Position numbers and translations under genes: made by a program. Of a stretch of 64,000 nucleotides of DNA, positions 1 through 11,240 are shown piece by piece (the first letter of the stretch is position 1; the number at the start of each line of letters is the position of its first letter). The notes below the pieces were generated by a model, which saw nothing but the letters and a program-made list of their open reading frames with translations, was not told where the DNA came from and did no database searches. The stretch is taken from positions 620,001-684,000 of the forward strand of contig JACONQ010000020.1 of assembly GCA_014281115.1 (NCBI GenBank). The letters are read 5' to 3'. Source of the DNA: Laburnicola sp. R22_1. Lineage: Eukaryota; Ascomycota; Dothideomycetes; Pleosporales; Didymosphaeriaceae.

Positions 1-2827
1 TATGTTCCGGTGGTGAGGGCGGTAGCTCCACTATTCGGGTCCATGCAGCAATCTCTTCAGTAGTGCTGTGCATAAGGTTGTCCAACAGGTCTTCTTGTTT
101 ACCTAAGAACACTTGATTTTCGTTAAAGATAACGTCGCGTGTGCTAATAACTTTGTTAAGTGGAGGTATCCATACTCTCCAGATGTTTGTTAATCGATAG
201 CCCACTAGGTAACCAACCCATGCCTTTAGGTCGAGCCTTTAGAGCTTGCTCTTGCCGCGTTTTATATCGTCAGTTAAGGCAAAAGCTTTACAGCCGTAGG
301 CTCTAAGGTAAGCCTGGTTTAGTTTCTTTAGTTAGGTGACAATGCCGTTTTGGTAGGCAACTATTGTAAAAAATACTTTGTGTGGTGATTGCCATTAATT
401 GGCGTAGTTTGGCGTTCGATTATACAGGTATACGGCCGCTCGTGTGATCTCTGGCCATAGTGTCCAGGGGAGGTTGGCGTCAAGTCGCATTGCACGGCTC
501 TTTTCCTTGATTACACCCCCTAAGCGTTCAGCCCCTCCATTTTAAGCTTGGGTATCGGGTGCTGAAGGCTTAATAACAACTCCTTCATTGACACACCACC
601 TGTGAACGTCTTGTTTAACTAAGAAAATCTCATTGTCGGATTCAATAACTTTTATAGTTACCTTGAACTGTACTTTCATAAATAGTACAAATTCCTTCAG
701 CAGCTTAATAATTGTTCGTGCTGGTCGATTGTCTTTAAAGTAGAAGTCCCAAGCTATGCCTAAGAAACAATCGGAGATAAGCATCATACTCTTTTCGCTA
801 GTTAAGCTCTTGTCTTCGAAGTCGTGAAAGTCTATAGCGACTCTCTCTCCTAGGCCATCGTTAATTTGTCTAGCCTGACGTCTAATTTGTCGCCTAAGCT
901 TTGATCTGCCGCAAGCGTCGCATTGGACCGTGGTCAACCCTTTGATACGTACCCCTTCACTGTGATTCACTGTGTGCTCCAGTGCCTGAGGGCCTGGGTG
1001 GCCTAGTAGTTTGTGCCATGTGATGGCGTTCACCTTCTGCGCTCGTCGTGCGGTGCGCGAGGTAAATTTGTGTGTAGCGTACGTACTATTGATCGTGGTA
1101 CAAGTTAATTTTGATGTTGGTATGAACTCCAGTACCCATTGATCGTAGATTTCTTGGAGTTCGGCCAGGATCGTATTGTCTCGTCTCCTAATTGTTGTTG
1201 GGTCTAACTTGGTGTCCCACCAGAGGCCTTGCCTTCAGAGTAATTGGAAGGACACTAGGTTGCAAAGTAGACCAGGATAGTAGGCGACGTTGTCTAACCT
1301 TACTAAGCAATTTCCCTCCTTACTCTTAACGTGAAGATGGACACTCCCATATCCCCTTATCCATGCTCGTGATGATCCCGCCCATACGAAGTCTCCTAGC
1401 GACGGTGGTCGCCATGAGACGAAGCGATCAATGTCATTGAAGATGTGGCAGGTTGTGCCAGAATCGAGGATCGCGGAGTCACGTAGTGGGTATGTGTTCG
1501 GGTCTAAGTGGTAGGAGGCTGCGATAGCATTAAAGCTCGCTAAGAGGATAGTGATCTGTCTGCCATCTAGTCATTCATCGTCAGTAATCTCAGTAATTTG
1601 AGTTGGAGTAGGGGTCTTTGATTGTTTAATCTTTGGTGTCTGTGACTTTTGACGCTTTACGGATCTCATGCGCTCCATGAGCACAGGGTCATTCTCCAAC
1701 CTGTATGTCATAACCGCCTCCATAGCAGGCTTTGGTTTGAACCATTCAGGTCGTTTGTTGGGGAATGCGTAAAAGCAGTCTTTCAGACTATGGCGTTGTT
1801 CACAAGCAGGGCACTTGGGGTTTGATCCCTCTTGGCCTCCAACTGCCGTTGGCTCATCGTCAGTGACTCGTACGGACTGCTTGGATTTGGCTTTAGGGCC
1901 AGCTTTATTGGCGCGTGATCTGCCTCGCTTGGGTGATGCTGCTTCATCCACAGGTTGGGCGTCCCCAGCTGCGGCCTGGGTGGTTACACCACCGTCAGCG
2001 AGAGATGGTCCTGCAACAGCAAAGGCGCCCCTTTGTTTACCCTTGATCGGGTGCTGCATTACCATTTGTTCTTGGAAGAGTTTCACTATCTCTTTTCTAT
2101 TAATGGTCTCGTCCTTACTTCCGTGTTGTAGGAAGGTTGTAACCCATTAGGATGCGACATTGGTGACCGCTTTTATGAAATCTTGTTTGACTAAGTCTAG
2201 CTCCCGAAGCTCTGACACACAATTGTACTCAGCTTCTGTAGCCGCATGATCGTACTCAGCGAGCCAGGTGTACCATGAACCGACTGATCTCATTGGTTTG
2301 AGAGCGTCTTGGTACCTAATCCTTGCTCTTCTTTGTTCATCGTGTTGGTCAACCCCAACCATTTTCGTAAGGTTCTTGATCCATTGTCTGATTAATTCAC
2401 CTAGGGTGCAGCAATTGGACTGTAAATGTGCCGAGGTGGTGGTTTGAATAAGAATAACCAGCTTATCTAGGTTCTCCTTCTCCTGTTCGTACTTTCGATC
2501 TAGGAGCTTGTAGATTTCGAGTTGATTCTTATAGAAATCGGTATCGATTTTGTACGCCTTTTCGCCAGCCGGCGATAGGTGCGACGGTAGCGATGGACGG
2601 GCGTTGTTGGTGTTTCCGTTGACGAAAGCGGGAGCTGGTTGATAGGCACCAATATTCGGTGCGACTGGCATGACCGGTTCTGCCATCGGTTCATTGTTGA
2701 GGGATGGGTCAATAAGATCCCATGCTTTCAACGACTGGGCTTGGGCATTGATTTGCCTCAGCCATGGTGTGTAGTTCGAGTAATTGGTCAGGATCACTGT
2801 GGGATCCCTGAGTGTTGATAGAGACAT
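1..2827 (-). pseudogene. copia gag-pol polyprotein (gag, protease, integrase part)
   Basis: One continuous minus-strand frame. Gag (2827 to about 1900) begins MSLSTLRDPTVILTNYSNY, the UBN2/copia-gag type. A CX2C...HX4C-like knuckle (CPACEQRHSLKDC) lies near 1760-1810. The aspartic protease signature ILDSGTTCHIFND lies near 1440-1480. The GAG-pre-integrase motif WHKLLGHPG begins just after 1033 and is followed by CDAC and the rve core. A copia-style integrase tail (AVYLYNRTP, then KAWVGYLVGY) runs to base 1. In-frame stops lie at about 2147 (TAA), 1571 (TGA), 1235 (TGA), 542 (TAA) and several further left. Most can be explained by C-to-T changes in CAA, CAG or CGA codons. Because all pieces share one frame, this was a single gag-pol ORF without a frameshift site in the visible part. 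Confidence 0.88.
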
Positions 2828-2863
2828 GATTTTTGGTTTGATTGAGGCAGTGAGACTCTTAAT

Positions 2864-3181
2864 TGTCAGATACGTAAGTATCTTTGATGAGATGAGATGA
2901 AAGTGATGGATTTGATGATGAATTGATTGTCGAGTGATCTCTGTCGGAGAAGCTCAGCTATCGTACGCAATATCTATCTAGCGCTAAGACGCACTAGTAA
3001 TAGTGCGGAGTAGTGTAACAGTAGTACGCCAGTCTCCTTTGTGTATTTCACAGTGATCTCACAGTGAAATCACTCTAAGTTACACCAACTGTCGTCATAA
3101 GGAGACCATGTGATCGGACGCACGTGACTACTGGATTTCACAGTGAAATCACAGTGATTTCCAGTGACCTGATATCTGACA
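2864..3181 (-). repeat. 5' LTR of the copia element
   Basis: A 318-bp stretch that begins TGTCAGATA and ends TATCTGACA, so it has TG...CA ends inside a short perfect inverted repeat. It sits directly upstream of the gag start (minus strand). Inside are two clusters built from the word CAGTGA and its complement TCACTG (about 3046-3074 and 3134-3167). These look like repeated or palindromic regulatory words. The partner LTR is not in the window, so the boundary rests on the terminal motif and on the position relative to gag. Confidence 0.75.
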
Positions 3182-3274
3182 GATACCAAGGCCAACTGTA
3201 CTTAAACCTTTGTCTAGTAGCTATACTGTCAGCTTTGCAGTGACTTCATGCGCACCATCATGGAAATTTCAATT

Positions 3275-3469
3275 CTAGGTTGATCGGGTCAATTTTTTGT
3301 TCAGTGTTTTAGACAGGAGGGTGGCTGAGTCTTCGACGGCGAAGTTGTAGATGCGGTTGCGTAGTTCGCCTGGCAGTTTGAGGAATAGGAAACCTGTGTT
3401 TTTAGACTTAACGTCCTTGTTGGGCGTGGGCTCGCACGATGTAGTGACGAATGGGTAGTTGGTCGCCAT
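3275..3469 (-). pseudogene. fragment of an LPGELRNRIY-motif fungal protein
   Basis: A 64-codon minus-strand ORF whose residues 31-43 read LPGELRNRIYNFA. This is the motif that opens many Dothideomycete hypothetical proteins of the F-box-like/2EXR-like type. Only the N-terminal part is present. The remaining domain is absent and the copia LTR starts 94 bp downstream, so this is probably a leftover cut off by retrotransposon insertion or deletion. No function can be assigned. Confidence 0.4.
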
Positions 3470-4544
3470 CTCTGCAGTCGTGGTGCCAACAGGACTTGTC
3501 GTGTCGTCTCAATGTCAGGACTGGGCTTCTCAAGGCATAGCTTAGCAGTTGACTCGTGAATACGCGACTCCGATAATTACATCCACGATGCATTCTATAG
3601 ACATATTTCTTCACAATGCATGTCCGTGGCACCAATAACGAGCTCGCTTCGTCACGTGGAATTCATACCTTGGCGTCGTAACGGGTCAATGACCTACAAG
3701 AGATCAGCTACGGCCCAGTCAGGCCCAACCTCTTCCTCCCTTGGTCTGGAAGCTAGATTCCGATCGCGGATGTGTTCCTCGAGCGGTAAGTCCCGGTGCT
3801 GACTTCTGTTTCCCATGTCAACTCCACGCTTCTGCATCGTACGCGCATATGCCAGAGTTTGCTTCTTCCATTCTTCCCTACCTACCACCCCTCGAAGCAT
3901 ATCAACCAAGGTCATGGCATCGAAGGCAGCTTGACTGGTACTTGCCACTGTGTGTGGTCTAAAATGGTCTAAAATTCGCGAGGGCGTCTTCTAGCAATAC
4001 CACTTTGCCGTTGAGGAACTTGTTGGTTGGGGAGATGGCATCGGTAACGGGTTGTACAAACGGCTTCTTGGTGGCCCTGACGATCTCAGCGAACTGTGGC
4101 GGTAGCTTCTCCTGAGCGATCACGCGCTGCTTCTCCCAGACCTTCGGGTCGGTCTTCCCCGGTGGCATCGTGATCCTGTGCCGCACTATCTACATCCGTC
4201 ATCAGTTCTGCCAGTTCTTCCGAATGCTCGTCGAGCGACTTCGCTGGGAAGTTGGTGTAATAAACGAAGTTGATGAGGCGCTGACCGGGCTCGAGCGTGC
4301 CGTTTTCGCCGGGGATGAGGTATGCGAGGATCTGGATGCCGTGGGTATGGAAGAAGGTGAAGTGATTCTGAAAGGCCTCGAGGGTCTTGGGCGTGACTTT
4401 GGCCTCGCGGACAGTTCCGCGAAGAGCGACGTAACCAGCGTAGGTGCGCTGGGTGTGTTGCAGGATGGATTGGATTGTGGAACTCGGGCCGTCGGCACCT
4501 ACGACCAACAAGTCTGCTTCTACGCGGCCCTCTACCATATTTTA

Positions 4545-6637
4545 CCACCAAATGCACGGACCCACCAAATGCACGTTTTTGCCGCCACCAAGGGCAACAC
4601 TCTAAAACCTATACAACGCCAAATATATAGTAAAATCACGAGATTTTTTGCAGTAGCACTCGTAGGAGCATGTAAAACCATTGCGCAATGATAAATTACT
4701 TGCGATAACACTGTGGGAGCTGTACAGTACGGGTGCGCGTGGCTCTGGCGGGTGAGGGCACCCTCTCTCCAGTGGGCTCTTGATCAACAATAGTAGCCTC
4801 AGGTCTCTCAAGAGCTTGTTTTTTTGGTGTACGAGGGTTGAGGCTCTGTCGATTACCCTTTTTAGACAATTGTATATCACCTTTGAGTTGCTTTTCGAGC
4901 TGCTTTTGGAGTAGCTTTTCAGCTCGCTCAGCAGCCTTGGCCTCTTTGCTTGCGCCTTCAGTTCTCGCGCCGCCAAACGTACGCGAGCTCTCTCCTCTTT
5001 GAGAGCTTGTTTCTCCTGCTTTTTGAGAAGCCTTTAGTGTTTAGCCTCTAAGAGTTGTTGTTGTTGAAGCTTTTTATTAGTCTTAATTTGGTCCTGCCTC
5101 TTGTGGGCCCTTTGAACTTTGCTAGGTGAGTAAAATACGGCGCCACTATACCAATTATTAGGTTTATTAAGTAGGAGAGGCTTGCCACGTTGACGGCGCC
5201 TCTTCTCGTTAATAAAAGCTTGCTCAAGCCTATTGTATTAGTGTTGAAGGATCCTGTATTTGATCTCAAGCTTGTGATAACTTTGCGACAGCTGTTTACG
5301 CTCTTTAGCGTGGTCCTCCGCAACAATGTCCTTTAGTATTTGCTGTACTTTACGCTAATCAGAATCAGAGAGGTTTAACGAGCTACTCTGACTTAAGGGA
5401 GGGCTCTCGTGCTCTGCGATAAACTTCTTGAGTATAGTGTTTGGGTTATAAGGTGACAACCTAGTACACTTAAAAGCTTTGAGTATTATTGTTTCTTAAA
5501 AGGCCCTTTGCCAGGAGGCGTTAAAGAGTCGATAAAAGTCGCGTTTGGTGATTGCTAAGAGACCCTGGCAGTTGTACATAAACTCTAAGAGCTCTCTTGT
5601 ATACGCCGTACTCAGAGGCTTGAACATCGCCACATTAAGAGGCTGGAGAGTGTGGGTAGCGTGTGGCGGGAAGGTTATAAGGAGTATTTTGTTATTGTCG
5701 CAGTACGTGATAAATTGCATAGTAATATAAGACCCATGCCCATCAAGTATAAGTAGTCGGTACTCCCTACAAGTTTTCTCCTTAGTCTCGCGATCAAATA
5801 CTTGTTTGAGCCACGCCAAACCAATCTCATTGTTGGTCCACCCACTTGATGAGCTCGCAAAAAAGGCCTTGTAGTGTTGCGGATTAAAATCTTGAAGCCA
5901 TAAGTCTTGTATATTGCCCGTAGTAGCTTGATAAATCAAGGCTGGCGTTAGCGAGGTGCTGTTAGCGCAAATACAGGCAATTGTTGTTACCCACTCTCTA
6001 TTACTGTCCTGGAGCATTTGCTTGTGAGGGCCCTGCTCATATAGCTGCCGCGAGAACACTCTTTTCATCTTAGTGAGCACTCTAATAAGGAACCCTTTTT
6101 CATCCATATTGTACATATGGCGACTGTCGATATCGTACTGGGTTATTTTGTCGCCTAAAAGCTTGAAGTATACGGCGTATTTGGTAGCAGAATCAGCGCG
6201 GTGGCGACAGGCGTCGATACCAGTAGTCCATCGCGATATGAGCTCAATATTGTTGCGGGCAATAAAGCGCTCAACCCAGTTTTTGCCTAGCTCTTTTCTG
6301 GCTATTTCTGTTGCGAAATTTCGGATTATTTGCTTTATAGGAGGCAGGCCTCTCTTATTAAGCTTATATATGTAGTTTACAAGCTCTTTTTCTTATATGG
6401 TGTTAAGAAATTTCTGCTCATTTGCCCTCTCTATGTGGCTTTTATTGATCCCGCGCGCGCGCCGCGATAAAGTTGATCGCTCAACGCCAAATAATTTGGC
6501 AATTTTGGTGTAATTAGGCTTTTCACCTGCTGGCAAGCTTTCAATTGCTGCCAGAGCAGCCTCCATAGCGTCAATATTGGTGGAGTTATGAGCGTTGATA
6601 AACTACGTGCATTTGGTGGGGTCGTGCATTTGGTGAT
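4545..6637 (-). mobile_element. pogo-type DNA transposon P1
   Basis: A 2.1-kb element bounded by TA at 4543-4544 and 6638-6639. The inverted ends each carry the 13-bp word CACCAAATGCACG twice, 17 bp apart (4546 and 4563 on the left; complements at 6606 and 6623 on the right). It encodes a DDE transposase on the minus strand and lies inside the FAD-monooxygenase pseudogene, whose frame resumes on the other side. The outermost one or two bases differ between the two ends, so the exact boundary is uncertain by about one base. Confidence 0.85.
4696..6566 (-). pseudogene. pogo/CENP-B-type transposase of P1
   Basis: The start at 6566 opens with MEAALAAIESLPAGEKPNY and then KLFGVERSTLSRRARG, a pipsqueak-type HTH. 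A CENP-B/Tc5-like second HTH follows (RGLPPIKQIIRNFATEIA, GKNWVERFIARN). The DDE catalytic core runs from MYNMDEKGF (about 6116) through RLLILDGHGSY to HATHTLQPLNVAMFKPL, ending near 5496. A long basic, Lys/Glu-rich, probably coiled-coil tail can be followed to a TAA at 4696, but it needs a frameshift between 5496 and about 5000. At least one in-frame stop lies near 6393 in the DNA-binding part. All catalytic acidic motifs are still readable, so this copy is decayed but not ancient. Closest relative in the window is element E. Confidence 0.85.
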
Positions 6638-7294
6638 TAGTCATGGTATGCCCTCTGTGGTAGTGTACATAACGGCGACACGGCCCCGCTTGTCCTCGAT
6701 GCCGGTCACTTTATGCCCGTGTAGATGGTGTACATGCCCCTCGTCAGCCCGTCGCTCGGGTACTTTGCAGTACGCGCTTTTCACAAGTCAACGTTGGCGC
6801 GCAGCACGTAATACACCAGGTCCCAGCTCGTCATATTCTGTACCATGTCCTCCTTGTGCACCATGTCGCCATGCTTGTCGAGATACTGCCGGCGCTGCGA
6901 AGACACGGCTAGTGGGCGATGGCAGCGGTCGTAGCGCTTGAAGAAACGCAGCGTGTCCCCTCCCGCAACAATGCCGGCGCCTTGGTTGTGGAGTAAAGGC
7001 GTCGGGTTGCGCTCGAGGATGGTGATGCGATGGCGCTGCGGGAGCGATTTGAGCGCATCGCCGGCTTCGGCCATGGTGAATGGTGGCTACAGTCAGAGCC
7101 GAGCTCACGAAGCTGTGGCAAGAGAAGCGCGCCCATCTTGGACGGGGATGACAATGACGCACAAGAGCCGATCACCCTTCCGGCCGAAATAGCCTAGTAG
7201 GTGCAGGTGCACGACCCGTGACTGGTGCCGTCCCAATGTCCTCTTGAGCTTCATTGTCTATCCTTCGCCTGTCGTCTCTACAATCAAGCGAATC

Positions 7295-8116
7295 ATGGCG
7301 GCAGAGGACCGCGGCCTGGTTGCGGTATGTATGCTGCCAACTTTGGGAACATGCCTAGCTGACGTCCCCATCCTACTAGGTCACCGGCGCCAACGGCACC
7401 ACAGGCTACGCGTGCGCCGTGTACGCTCTGCATACTTCGCCGCCAGGATGCAATAGAATCCCTCCAAGCTGCACCATCTATCCAGGAATTCAAACATCAC
7501 GTCGAGTATGCAATAGTGCTAGATAACACACTGCCTAACGCATATGACTTCTCGCTTGCAGGTGCACATTATGTCCTCCACATTGTAGGCGTATGGCCTA
7601 AGCTTGTAAGTACTTTCTTCTCTATCTGTACTTAACTACTAACTTTCGCGAGGATTATAGTCCAGATAATAACATCTACTATTCTTTTGTTAAGTTAATA
7701 GATAACATTATTTCTGCTGCTGTTGTTTCCGGCACCATTCGTCGCATAGTCTTTACCTAGGCAGGAGCCGCGCTAGTAAATCCCAACCATGCAGGCGCCT
7801 TGGGCACTGCCATGGATCAGGTTCTCAGCGGTATAAAATTATATCCCAGCATGCCAAGCTCAAATAGACTGACTCACTCATGTTGCAAGAGTCCGTCACC
7901 GTAGACACTCGTGCACTCAATCTTGGCCCACCCTTGCCCTCCGTCCATCACGCCTACTGCGCGGCGAAAGCGCGATGTATGTCTCGCCTCAAGGATCTCC
8001 GAGGACCAGGCAAGCCGTGCTCGATCATCCAAGTCATACCCAGAACCGTTATGGGACCTTTTGACTGCATCTCCACCACCGCACATGCTAGACAGGTAAT
8101 AGATCGCATGTCCTAG
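7295..8116 (+). pseudogene. GRE2-like NAD(P)-dependent ketoreductase/aldehyde reductase
   Basis: Exon 1 (7295-7324, MAAEDRGLVA) joins across a GTATGT...TAG intron (7325-7379) to VTGANGTTGYA, the Rossmann glycine motif of extended short-chain dehydrogenases. Further on come AGAHYVLHIVGVWPKL, then a second intron (GTAAGT, CTAAC branch site, TAG; about 7605-7660). GTIRRIVFT and GAALVNP follow, then HAYCAAKARCMSRLKDL, which holds the catalytic-type YxxxK, and IIQVIPRTVMGPFD. The frame is broken after VTGANG (residues missing) and by a TAG in the IVFT-AGAAL motif. It is truncated at 8116 where repeat-like DNA starts. In the family this enzyme reduces carbonyls with NADPH; this copy cannot be functional. 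Confidence 0.75.
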
Positions 8117-8996
8117 GCGCTTCTTTTTAATAAAGGAAACCCCCTAAACTTTTTTAGCTTTGTATATATCTAAGACTGCGCAAGAGTCTATATAAAAGTT
8201 TTAGATAAAAAGAAGGGGTTTAAAAGTAAGATTCTAGACTAGTTTGTTACAGCTACACCTACTACACTAGTGTAACAAGGCAAAGAATAGTGCTAAGGTG
8301 TAGAAAGAGGCAGGCAATATAATTAAAAATGCGTTTAATGACAAGGTTGCTAGCACTTTGTTTACAATTAGCAGAGACAATATGCTAATTGATATACTAT
8401 ATTACATTGATTTAACTTTAACGCAGACGATGCTGCTTAGCGGTGAAAGGCTCAAGAGCTTGGACGAAATTTTAGAGTAGATTGGGACTTGGTACAGAGG
8501 CTTGAGCTAGAAAAGGTAGAGCAACGATATACTGGGCGGCCGCCTCGGCCGCATTTGTCATCCAGCGTTGCGATTCGCTCATGATATATCGTTTACTAAT
8601 CTTGGTATCAAAGAACACACCTCTGCTGTTTGAGTATTTATCGTACAGGAATCTGGCTGTCTTTTCCGGTTAGGTGCATGCACTGTGAGAGTGGTCACAC
8701 AACAAAGCCCCGGACTCCGATCCCCTTGCTGCTCGGGGAATCGGTAATCAGATGGAGGTCACAAGGTACCGTACGACTAGTATTAGATGGTCACATTGCT
8801 TGGTGTTCCTTTCCACTCATACCCGCCGTACTATCACTGTGAAGCGGCCGTCCATTCCTGAATCATACATCTGCTTAGAAATAGACAACCAACCAGCCGC
8901 ATAAAAGAACAGACACAGTCCTGTGTTTCAGGCCATCTACTCACTCCATATCACGCATCCTTCAGTCTAACAACATCGACGTTTCCTCCTATCGCT
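8117..8996. other. intergenic region with an imperfect hairpin and the putative promoter of the downstream gene
   Basis: About 8130-8225 forms an imperfect inverted repeat. AAACCCC near 8138 pairs with GGGGTTT near 8216, and an inner stem is made of AGACT and AGTCT, so it resembles a small MITE or a decayed hairpin. The stretch 8230-8530 is AT-rich and shows no readable gene. From about 8600 composition returns to normal. A TATA-like ATAAAAG lies near 8902, about 95 bp before the ATG at 8997. Confidence 0.4.
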
Positions 8997-10138
8997 ATGA
9001 AAGCCACCAAGATCGTTGAACAAGACAAGGCCGTCGTAGTTACGGACGCGACTCTCACCAAGGATCCGCGCCCCGAAGAAATCCTCGTCAAGACTGTCGC
9101 TGTGGCTCTCAACCCTACTGACTGGAAGCACATCGCTTATGGTCCAGCTGGCGCACCTCTAACTGTGGGATGTGACTTGGCTGGGGTCGTTCAAGAAGTT
9201 GGTTCAGAAGTCACCCGTTTCAAGAAAGGCGACCGTGTGTTCGGCATGGTGCATGGCGCGAACCAAGCGAGGCCCGATAATGCCGCATTCCAAGAGTATG
9301 TCTACATGGTGGAAGGCATAACAGTGCGTATGCCGGATAGCTTCAGTTTCGAAGAGGCGGCGAGCCTTGGTGTGGGTGTCTTGACGGTGGGGCAAGGCAT
9401 GTACCAGGAGATGGGTTTGCCCTGGCCGGATAAGCCATTGAAAGAGAAGGTTCCGATCTTGATTTGGGGTGGTAGCTCGGCGACAGGTGCCCTAGGAATC
9501 CAGTTCGCGAAGCTGTGAGTGTTGTTCTTGCGTGCAATTTTGCCCTAGTACGTGCTAACGCGGTGCGAAGTTCCGGGTTCAAGGTCATTACTACTTGCTC
9601 GCGTCACAACTTCGACTACGTCAAGTCGCTAGGCGCAGATGAGGTCTTCGATTCGCGCTCTCCAACCGTGGGCGAGGACATTCGTGCTTACACTGACAAC
9701 AAGCTGTACTATGCCTGGGACACAATTGGCGAGCATGACAGCGACCAAAGCATTGGCAAAGCCCTTGCTTCGACCGCTCCCGAGGGTCAGAAGATCTATT
9801 ATGGCACCATCCTTCTGAAAGACATCGGCGAGTTTCTCCACCGTGCCGGCAAGCTGGAAGGCAGAGACGACGTCGTTTTCTCCATGTCGCTTGGATATAC
9901 GGCCCCGGGACGGGAGTTCGAGATCAATGGCAACAAGCTCCCAGCGCGGCCTGAGGACCTTGAGTTTGCCAAGAAGTGGATGCCATTTGCGGGCGAATTG
10001 ATTGCAGCGGGGAAGGTTAAGCCGCATCGTGTGGAGGCGAGAGAGGGCGGTCTTGATGCGGTGCTCGGCGGATTGGAGGACATGAAGAATGGCAAGATCA
10101 GCGGCGTGAAGCTTGTGTATCGAGTTGCCGAGCCGTAG
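8997..10138 (+). CDS. zinc-free medium-chain oxidoreductase (trans-enoyl-reductase / ToxD-like)
   Basis: Two exons, 8997-9514 and 9571-10138, joined across a 56-bp intron (GTGAGT...GCTAACG...AAG) give 361 residues. The joint restores QFAKL-SGFKVITTCS without a frame break. The GroES-like N-terminal domain (MKATKIVEQDKAVVV, ILVKTVAVALNPTDWKH, GCDLAGVVQEVG, FKKGDRVFG) is followed by the Rossmann domain. That domain has ILIWGGSSATGALGIQFAK (about residues 153-171), the NADPH-binding glycine region, and SLGADEVFD. The Cys/His zinc ligands of classical alcohol dehydrogenases are not seen. Fungal relatives include polyketide-synthase partner enoyl reductases and stand-alone quinone-reductase-like enzymes. 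No PKS is nearby, so a general NADPH oxidoreductase is as likely. Presumably cytosolic; the gene looks intact. Confidence 0.92.
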
Positions 10139-10871
10139 GCATGGCTGTCCTGAGTGCGCGCGGATCTCGTTTCAGTCCAATCTGCGATGGTCGTGGACTC
10201 CCAAAATGTCATTGCGGAAGACGGGGAGCCTAGAGTCAAAAGTTCGGATAGGCCAGTCGATAATGCGTCTCCGGGCTTTTGATTTAGTACTGCAACATAG
10301 AAAGAAGGTTGAATCTTTCATTCAGCCATGATTATGAATAGTTCAACCCAACAAAGCATGTCTTTGAGATCAACTATGGGGCTCAACAGTCAGTTCAAAT
10401 TTGTCCAGAAAGTGGAATGGCAGCGAGACATACAGCACAGCTGCTCCAATTGATCGCGTGAGATGAGACTCATGGCGCGTGTTTTGCGAAGACAAAGCAG
10501 CCCAGTGACAATAACATTGGGCTGCGCGAAAGAAGCTGCTTTGATGGAAGATTGCAACAAAGAAGCACGGGCCAATTTCCCCAACTTTCAAAACGGGACG
10601 TTGCTGCATCTAGCGCATAGCCGCACGGCTAGCTTCCTAAACAAGCGGTGGCCATTACTCATCCCGAGCTCGCCGTGGCGGAAGGATTGCAGGAAGGCGT
10701 TGGGCAGCCTCGAACGCGGCTGGAGCCCAGGAAGGTGCGGTGTGAGATGATGCTTCGCCAACGTGGAGGAGATTCAGGTTTCGAGATGAGCGCCGCTTAC
10801 TACGAAGGAACGCAGAGCCACAGCGAGCTGGGACGAATTGTCGGGCTGAGGCCGAGGCTGGGGCTGAGGGT
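10139..10871. other. intergenic region of normal composition
   Basis: The 3' flank of the oxidoreductase gene. Short open frames exist on both strands but none shows a recognisable motif, splice pattern or a convincing start. Composition stays balanced up to about 10,870 and then drops abruptly to AT-rich. Confidence 0.5.
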
Positions 10872-11240
10872 AGATTGTGGTGAGGCAACAGAGTTAAAAG
10901 CCCTTAGCGAAACAGTTAATTTAGCACTAATTATAATAGCGTAGTAAATAGTTATATAGTGTTAATTTAGTCTACCTAGAAGTACGATAATAAAGACTTT
11001 TATTTTTTTTAAAAAAAAAAAAAGTAAAGCCCTTTACTTAGTAATTAAAAAGAGTATAAAAAAGTAATTATTTTTTAAACTACTAAGTAAACTTAGTAGT
11101 CTTACTATAAGACTTTTATATATAAAGTTTTTATAAAGAGACTATAGTTAGAACTTTAGAAGAGAAATAAAACTTTAGCGTAGTAATGCTATAAGCTATC
11201 CTTTCTCTACTATTCTACTATTATAATAAGTAGTATTATT
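10872..11240 (+). repeat. dispersed repeat family R, copy A (strongly RIP-mutated)
   Basis: The first 60-70 bp (GAGGCAACA, then CCCTTAGCGAAAC) match 39198-39264. The part from about 10960 to 11240 matches 62160-62460 and, more briefly, 15056-15170. Landmarks are TTTACTTAGTAATTAAAAAG and GCTATAAGCTATC. Compared with the 62-kb copy, differences are mainly C-to-T and G-to-A. It may be an LTR or the end of a larger element. The shared left edge coincides with the end of a normal-composition island at both places. Confidence 0.65.

Larger units (their letters stand above)
1..3181 (-). mobile_element. Ty1/copia LTR retrotransposon, truncated by the window edge
   Basis: The element reads on the minus strand: 5' LTR at 2864-3181, a 36-bp leader, then one gag-pol frame from ATG 2827 that leaves the window at base 1. 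The order gag, zinc knuckle, protease, integrase is the copia order; reverse transcriptase and RNase H must lie left of the window. The only visible lesions are a few in-frame stops, so it is much less decayed than the Gypsy elements at 16-31 kb. A target duplication cannot be checked because the other LTR is outside the window. Confidence 0.9.
3694..7160 (-). pseudogene. FAD-dependent monooxygenase, interrupted by a pogo transposon
   Basis: The N-terminal half lies at 6640-7160 and the C-terminal half at 3694-4540, both on the minus strand, separated by the transposon at 4545-6637. The left piece of the protein has HRITILERNPTPLLHNQGAG (adenine-side FAD region), and GHKVTGIEDKRG leads up to the insertion point. 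The right piece resumes at VEGRVEADLLVVGADGPSS, the GD motif of class A flavoprotein hydroxylases. It continues to KVVLLEDALANFRP and HTVASTSQAAFDAM, the second FAD site (GDA is read as EDA). Other lesions are a TGA near 6778, a frameshift near 4183, and a 10-bp tandem duplication (3955-3964 repeated at 3965-3974) that breaks the frame exactly inside the second FAD motif. The true N-terminus with its GxGxxG is degenerate or unclear upstream of 7074. Substrate is unknown; relatives act on aromatic or heterocyclic rings. Confidence 0.85.

Noticed and set aside
8530..8555. GGCGGCCGCCTCGGCCGC as a vector or linker contamination
   Set aside because: A NotI/SfiI-like word occurs, but the flanks are continuous genomic-looking sequence without vector features; chance palindromic GC run is more likely.
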